Shown here: positions 60,713 through 64,000 of the stretch, one piece after another
Numbering within the stretch: the first letter of the stretch is position 1
Layout of the letters: each line of letters begins with the position of its first letter
Source: Phytohabitans flavus
GTDB taxonomy: Bacteria > Actinomycetota > Actinomycetes > Mycobacteriales > Micromonosporaceae
Direction of reading: 5' to 3'
Length of the DNA stretch: 64,000 bases
Assembly: GCF_011764545.1 (NCBI RefSeq)
Contig: NZ_AP022870.1
Location: forward strand, 5,936,001-6,000,000
Position numbers and translations under genes: made by a program
The notes under the pieces: model-generated
What the model saw: only the letters and a program-made list of their open reading frames with translations
Told to the model about the DNA's origin: nothing
The model's database searches: none

Positions 60713-62581
60713 TCAACCGCCGATCATCGCGCGGGCCGCGGCGACGATGGCGTCGGCGTCGATGCCGGCCGCGCGCAGCTGCTCGTCCGGCTTCGCCGAG
60801 GCGGGCATCGACCGGACCGCCAGCTTGTGTACCCGCGGCGGTGGCTCAGTGCCGTCAGCCCACACGTCGAGCACCGCGTCGCCGAGGCCGCCCTCCGGCC
60901 AGTGGTCCTCCACGGTGACGATGCGGCCGGTGTCCCGCGCCGCCGCGCGCAGCGTGTCAGCGTCGATCGGCTTGACCGAGTACGCGTCGATAACCCGGGC
61001 CTGGATGCCTTCGGTGGCAAGACGGTCGGCGGCCGCCAGAGCCTGGTGCACGGTCACACCGGCGGCCACGATGGCCACCTTGTCGGCGGTCGACTCGCGC
61101 AGGACGCGGCTGCCGCCGATCGGAAACCGTTCGCCGGGCGCGTAGATCACCGGGGTGTCGCCCCGGTTGGTACGCATGTAGCTGATCCCCTTCCGGTCCG
61201 CCATCGCGACCGTCAGCTGGGCGGTCTGGTTGGCGTCGCAGGGGCACAGCACGGTGCTGCCGTGCACCGCCCGCAGCATCGCCAGGTCTTCCAGACCCAT
61301 CTGCGACGGCCCGTCCTGCCCGATCGCCACCCCGACGTGCGAGCCGCACAGCCGCAGGTTCGCTCGGCTGACCGCGGCCATGCGGATGAAGTCGAATGCG
61401 CGGGTCATGAACGCGGCGAACGTTGCCGCGTACGGCACCCAGCCGCGGGCCTGCATCGCGGTGGCCGCGGAAATCATCTGCTGCTCGGCGATGTAGCACT
61501 CGAAGAACCGCTCCGGGTACTTCGCGGCGAAGTACTCGGTGCGTGTCGAGTCGGCCACCTCGCCGTCCAGCGCCACGACGTCGCCCCGGGCGCCGCCGAG
61601 CGCGACAAGCGCCTTCCCGAACGCGGTGCGTGTCGCGGCCTTCTCCCCCACTTGATAGGTGGGCAAGTCCAGATTCCCATCGGGGAACCGGTTCGGCGTA
61701 CCGGAACGGTCCGGTTGCGTCACCTGTACCGTCAGGTCGCGCACGCCGCCAAGCTCCCGCACCGCCTCTTCCGCGTCCGGCACCGGCTTGCCGTGAAAGC
61801 CCTCCTGATCCTCCACCGCTGCGACACCACGCCCCTTGCGTGTACGGGCCAGGATCGCCTGCGGGCGGCCGGTGGTGGAGAGAGCCTGCGCGAACGCCCG
61901 GTCGACGTCCGCGATGTCGTGCCCGTCCACCTCGATGACCCGCCATCCGAAGGCGCTGATCCGCCGCGAGTACGCGTCCAGGTCCCACTCGTGCCGGGTC
62001 GGCCCGCGCTGGCCCAGCCGGTTGACATCGACGACCGCGGTCAGGTTGTCCAGGCCCGCGGTCCCCGCCTGCTCGAACGCCTCCCAGATCGAGCCCTCGG
62101 CAAGCTCACTGTCACCGCACAGGACCCAGACGTGGTACGGCAGGCGGTCCAGCCGCGCGCCGGTCAAACCCAGCCCGACGCCGACCGGCAGGCCCTGCCC
62201 CAGCGACCCGGTGGCCACTTCCACCCAGGGCAGCCGTGGCGTCGGATGCCCTTCCAGCCGGCTGCCCAGCCGCCGGTACGTCATCAGCTCGTCGAAGTCG
62301 ATCGCGCCGGTGGCGCGGAGCATCGCGTACAGCAGCGGCGAGGCATGCCCCTTGGAGAACAGCAGGTGGTCGTTGTGCGGGTCGTCCGGCCGTGCCACGT
62401 CGTACCGCAGGTAGCGGGTCAGCAGCACCGACATCAGGTCCGCCGCCGACATCGACGAGGTCGGATGTCCCGAGCCGGCGGCCGCGGCGGCGCGTACGGC
62501 GTCGACCCGCAGCTGCTGGCCCAGCTCGGTCATCCAGCCCACGTCCGGCCGAGCCTCGAGGTTCGTCCCAGTAACAGCCAT
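60713..62581 (-). CDS. tkt: Transketolase
   Basis: 622 aa from ATG 62581 (an upstream start at 62614 is also in frame). The thiamine-diphosphate site is GDSELAEGSIWEAF near residues 150-163 with the metal Asn about 28 residues later (VVDVNR). AGSGHPTSS near 34-42, FSKGHASPLLY near 74-84, YIAEQQM with the catalytic Glu near 378, and GVAIGQDGPSQMGLEDL near 429-445 complete it. It interconverts pentose and hexose phosphates or makes dihydroxyacetone-type sugars; slightly shorter than TktA (about 660 aa). It lies alone, so a special pathway is possible. Confidence 0.92.
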   Translation of the reverse strand: MAVTGTNLEARPDVGWMTELGQQLRVDAVRAAAAAGSGHPTSSMSAADLMSVLLTRYLRYDVARPDDPHNDHLLFSKGHASPLLYAMLRATGAIDFDELMTYRRLGSRLEGHPTPRLPWVEVATGSLGQGLPVGVGLGLTGARLDRLPYHVWVLCGDSELAEGSIWEAFEQAGTAGLDNLTAVVDVNRLGQRGPTRHEWDLDAYSRRISAFGWRVIEVDGHDIADVDRAFAQALSTTGRPQAILARTRKGRGVAAVEDQEGFHGKPVPDAEEAVRELGGVRDLTVQVTQPDRSGTPNRFPDGNLDLPTYQVGEKAATRTAFGKALVALGGARGDVVALDGEVADSTRTEYFAAKYPERFFECYIAEQQMISAATAMQARGWVPYAATFAAFMTRAFDFIRMAAVSRANLRLCGSHVGVAIGQDGPSQMGLEDLAMLRAVHGSTVLCPCDANQTAQLTVAMADRKGISYMRTNRGDTPVIYAPGERFPIGGSRVLRESTADKVAIVAAGVTVHQALAAADRLATEGIQARVIDAYSVKPIDADTLRAAARDTGRIVTVEDHWPEGGLGDAVLDVWADGTEPPPRVHKLAVRSMPASAKPDEQLRAAGIDADAIVAAARAMIGG

Positions 62582-62656
62582 AACCCCGCGCCTACCCGTA
62601 CGCCGGGCGGCCAAACCCGTGTGCGACCGGCTACGTCACGAAGTCATCCACGCCGG

Positions 62657-63109
62657 TCAACGGGCGAACATGCCCACCAGCGTGCCAGAGGCCAGCTCCT
62701 TCCGCCCTATGGCCCGCCGTACGTCGGTGACGCCCGGCCGGTCCGGCAGGTCCAGCGGCTCCCGGACGGCGTACACGTGGAAGAAGTACCGGTGCGGCTC
62801 GTCCCCGATCGGCGGCTGCGGACCAGCCCAACCGGTGCTGCCGAACCCGTTGGTCCACTCCGTGCCGTGCGCGGGGACCAGGCCCTCGCCCACCTCGCTG
62901 ACCTCCGGGTCGATCCCGGTGACCAGCCAGTGCAGGAACGGCTCCTCCCCAGCGTCCGCGTCCTCGCAGAGCAGCACGAGCTCCGCCGTACCACCGGGCG
63001 CGGCGGACCACTCCAGCGGCGGCGAGCTGTTGTCCCCGGATCGGGACATGCGGTCGGGCATCAGATCGTGGTCGTTGAACGCGGTACTACGCAGCATGAG
63101 ACCTGACAC
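62657..63109 (-). CDS. YbhB/YbcL (PEBP) family protein
   Basis: 150 aa from GTG 63109, with TGAGGTGG upstream; ATG 63097 is an alternative. SPPLEWSAAPGGTAELVLLCEDADA (residues 25-49, in two parts), FLHWLVTGIDP and GWAGPQPPIGDEPHRYFFHVYA (in parts) are the PEBP signature, including the anion-binding DxDA and PPxxxxxxHxY. Bacterial members have no settled function. It is 7 bases after the CBS gene, so both are in one operon. Confidence 0.88.
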   Translation of the reverse strand: MSGLMLRSTAFNDHDLMPDRMSRSGDNSSPPLEWSAAPGGTAELVLLCEDADAGEEPFLHWLVTGIDPEVSEVGEGLVPAHGTEWTNGFGSTGWAGPQPPIGDEPHRYFFHVYAVREPLDLPDRPGVTDVRRAIGRKELASGTLVGMFAR

Positions 63110-63116
63110 GGCCACC

Positions 63117-63539
63117 TCAGATGTTCTCGTGAGCGACGCTGATGTCCGCCAGCGCTGACCGCGGGTCCCGCTCGATGGCCATGTCGCCGAGGGACAGCAC
63201 ACCGACCAGCTCGCCGCGATCCACGACCGGAATGCGGCGTACCGCCCGCTGGCGCATCATCTGGACGGCCTGGTCGGAGTCGTCGTCCGGGCCGATCACC
63301 GCCAGGTCCGGACTGCAAATCTCACCGATTGTGGTCGAGCTCACGTCCCGCTCCTCGGCCAGGACACGGACGATGATGTCCCGGTCGGTGACGATGCCGC
63401 GCAACCGCCCGTCGCCGCCGACTACCAGCACGTCTCCGATGTCCTTCGCGCGCATCTGCTTGGCCGCCGCGGCGAGCGAGGCGTCGGGCGCCAGCGTGAC
63501 CGGATGCGGCGTCATGAGCTCGCGGACCTTCTCCGCCAT
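63117..63539 (-). CDS. CBS-domain pair protein
   Basis: 140 aa from ATG 63539, with GGAGG seven bases upstream. Two CBS motifs: VRELMTPHPVTLAPDASLAA and GDVLVVGGDGRLRGIVTDRD in the first half, IGEICSPDLAVIGPDDDSD and VRRIPVVDRGELVGVLSLGD in the second. CBS pairs bind adenine nucleotides and report energy state; stand-alone ones are common in stress regulons of actinomycetes. Confidence 0.9.
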   Translation of the reverse strand: MAEKVRELMTPHPVTLAPDASLAAAAKQMRAKDIGDVLVVGGDGRLRGIVTDRDIIVRVLAEERDVSSTTIGEICSPDLAVIGPDDDSDQAVQMMRQRAVRRIPVVDRGELVGVLSLGDMAIERDPRSALADISVAHENI

Positions 63540-63650
63540 TAGTCGCACCTCCAAAAGACTTCAGTCTCCTGACGGCCTACCCGTGCGAGGCTCGGTGAAA
63601 CCCGCTCCGCCGGGGGATGGCGAGGGCCGGTGCGTCCGCGGGCAGTCGGA

Positions 63651-63995
63651 TCAGGCGAGGTCGAGCAGCTCCATCTCGCCGCCGCGGACCATCCAGCGCG
63701 TGAACGAGCCGATCTTTCCGCAGGCGACGCAGCGCTCGGCCGTGGCCAGCGAGCGGATGCCCTTGCCATTCGGGTACAGCGAATAGCCGACCGCGACGTC
63801 GAAGCCCTCCTCCTCGCAGACGCAGACCATGACCTGGACGTCGTCCTCGGACCAGTACTCGCCGCTGCCCGCCACGAAGTGCTCCGCCTCGCACTGGCGA
63901 CAGGTGCGGCGCATCGTGCCCTCCACCGGGTCGCCGGAGACGCCGAACACGCCGGCGCCGCACTGCCCGCAGGCCGAGTGCCGGATCTCGTGCAC
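63651..63995 (-). CDS. Zinc-ribbon protein, start uncertain at the window edge
   Basis: 114 aa from GTG 63995; the frame may extend beyond the window. Four Cys clusters: CGQCG near residues 9-13, CRQC near 32-35, CVC near 58-60 and CVACGK near 89-94. The rest is beta-rich (SGEYWSEDDVQVMVC, GFDVAVGYSLYPNG). It probably binds two zinc ions. Function unknown. Confidence 0.65.
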   Translation of the reverse strand: MHEIRHSACGQCGAGVFGVSGDPVEGTMRRTCRQCEAEHFVAGSGEYWSEDDVQVMVCVCEEEGFDVAVGYSLYPNGKGIRSLATAERCVACGKIGSFTRWMVRGGEMELLDLA

Positions 63996-64000
63996 GTCAT

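Overview
The window is high-GC actinobacterial DNA. GTG starts, 4-bp ATGA/GTGA overlaps, several ECF sigma factors paired with membrane anti-sigma-like proteins, a MocR regulator and CU044_5270-type proteins all fit a filamentous actinomycete. Micromonosporaceae is my best guess, but no rRNA or housekeeping marker is present to prove it. One technical fact colours the annotation. Ten genes on both strands are broken, together by eleven single missing G/C bases inside short G or C runs, and a tRNA-Asn acceptor stem seems to lack one base on each side. I read these as base-calling errors in homopolymers, so most 'pseudogenes' listed here are probably intact in the cell.

Layout. 1-5.5 kb: alpha-glucoside-type ABC importer (binding protein and two permeases) with a GH13 alpha-glucosidase. 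5.6-14.2 kb: secreted snapalysin-like protease, GNAT acetyltransferase, alpha/beta hydrolase, one-domain voltage-gated channel with an unusual filter, RtcB RNA ligase, MocR regulator divergent from a DMT exporter, O-methyltransferase, APH-type kinase, DUF952. 14.4-22.2 kb: SigE-type sigma factor coupled to a membrane propeller protein, nucleotidyltransferase, complete AbiE type IV toxin-antitoxin pair, SigJ-type sigma factor coupled to an NAD(P)-binding epimerase, sugar isomerase, YtxH protein.

22.58-37.77 kb: a 15.15-kb integrative element inserted in the 3' half of a tRNA-Met(CAT) gene and bounded by a 43-bp perfect direct repeat. It carries a tyrosine integrase, a zinc-ribbon/P-loop replication ATPase, an HNH protein, a stand-alone M41-like protease, an excisionase-type HTH protein, a phage tail tape-measure-like protein, a secreted DUF4352-type protein, an XRE/helical-repeat regulator, a leftward operon of zinc-ribbon and DUF6907 proteins, and a ribbon-helix-helix protein whose palindromic operators lie in the shared divergent promoter. 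Three non-coding tracts are packed with dyads or iterons. I see no capsid, portal, terminase or FtsK/Tra gene, so it is neither a complete prophage nor a standard actinomycete ICE. It is the best candidate here for an undescribed system, possibly a phage satellite or a decayed hybrid.

37.9-45.7 kb: quinone oxidoreductase, sigma factor with a SnoaL-like tail, a repeat-rich and decayed tract with gene fragments, a Phd/PIN toxin-antitoxin pair, a winged-helix DUF1006 protein, a 5'-3' exonuclease, a decayed UPF0158 gene. 45.8-54.0 kb: complete type II Wadjet anti-plasmid operon (jetABCD, minus strand). 54.1-64 kb: cold-shock protein, methyltransferase, Fic protein, UPF0303, small secreted protein behind a LacI-type palindrome, a deletion scar joining two 5'-truncated genes, ECF sigma factor with its partner, transketolase, PEBP, CBS-pair and zinc-ribbon proteins.

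Wadjet, AbiE, Phd/PIN and Fic together make this a region rich in mobile-element conflict genes. Dispersed short repeats (three copies of one family, three of another) mark several intergenic junctions.
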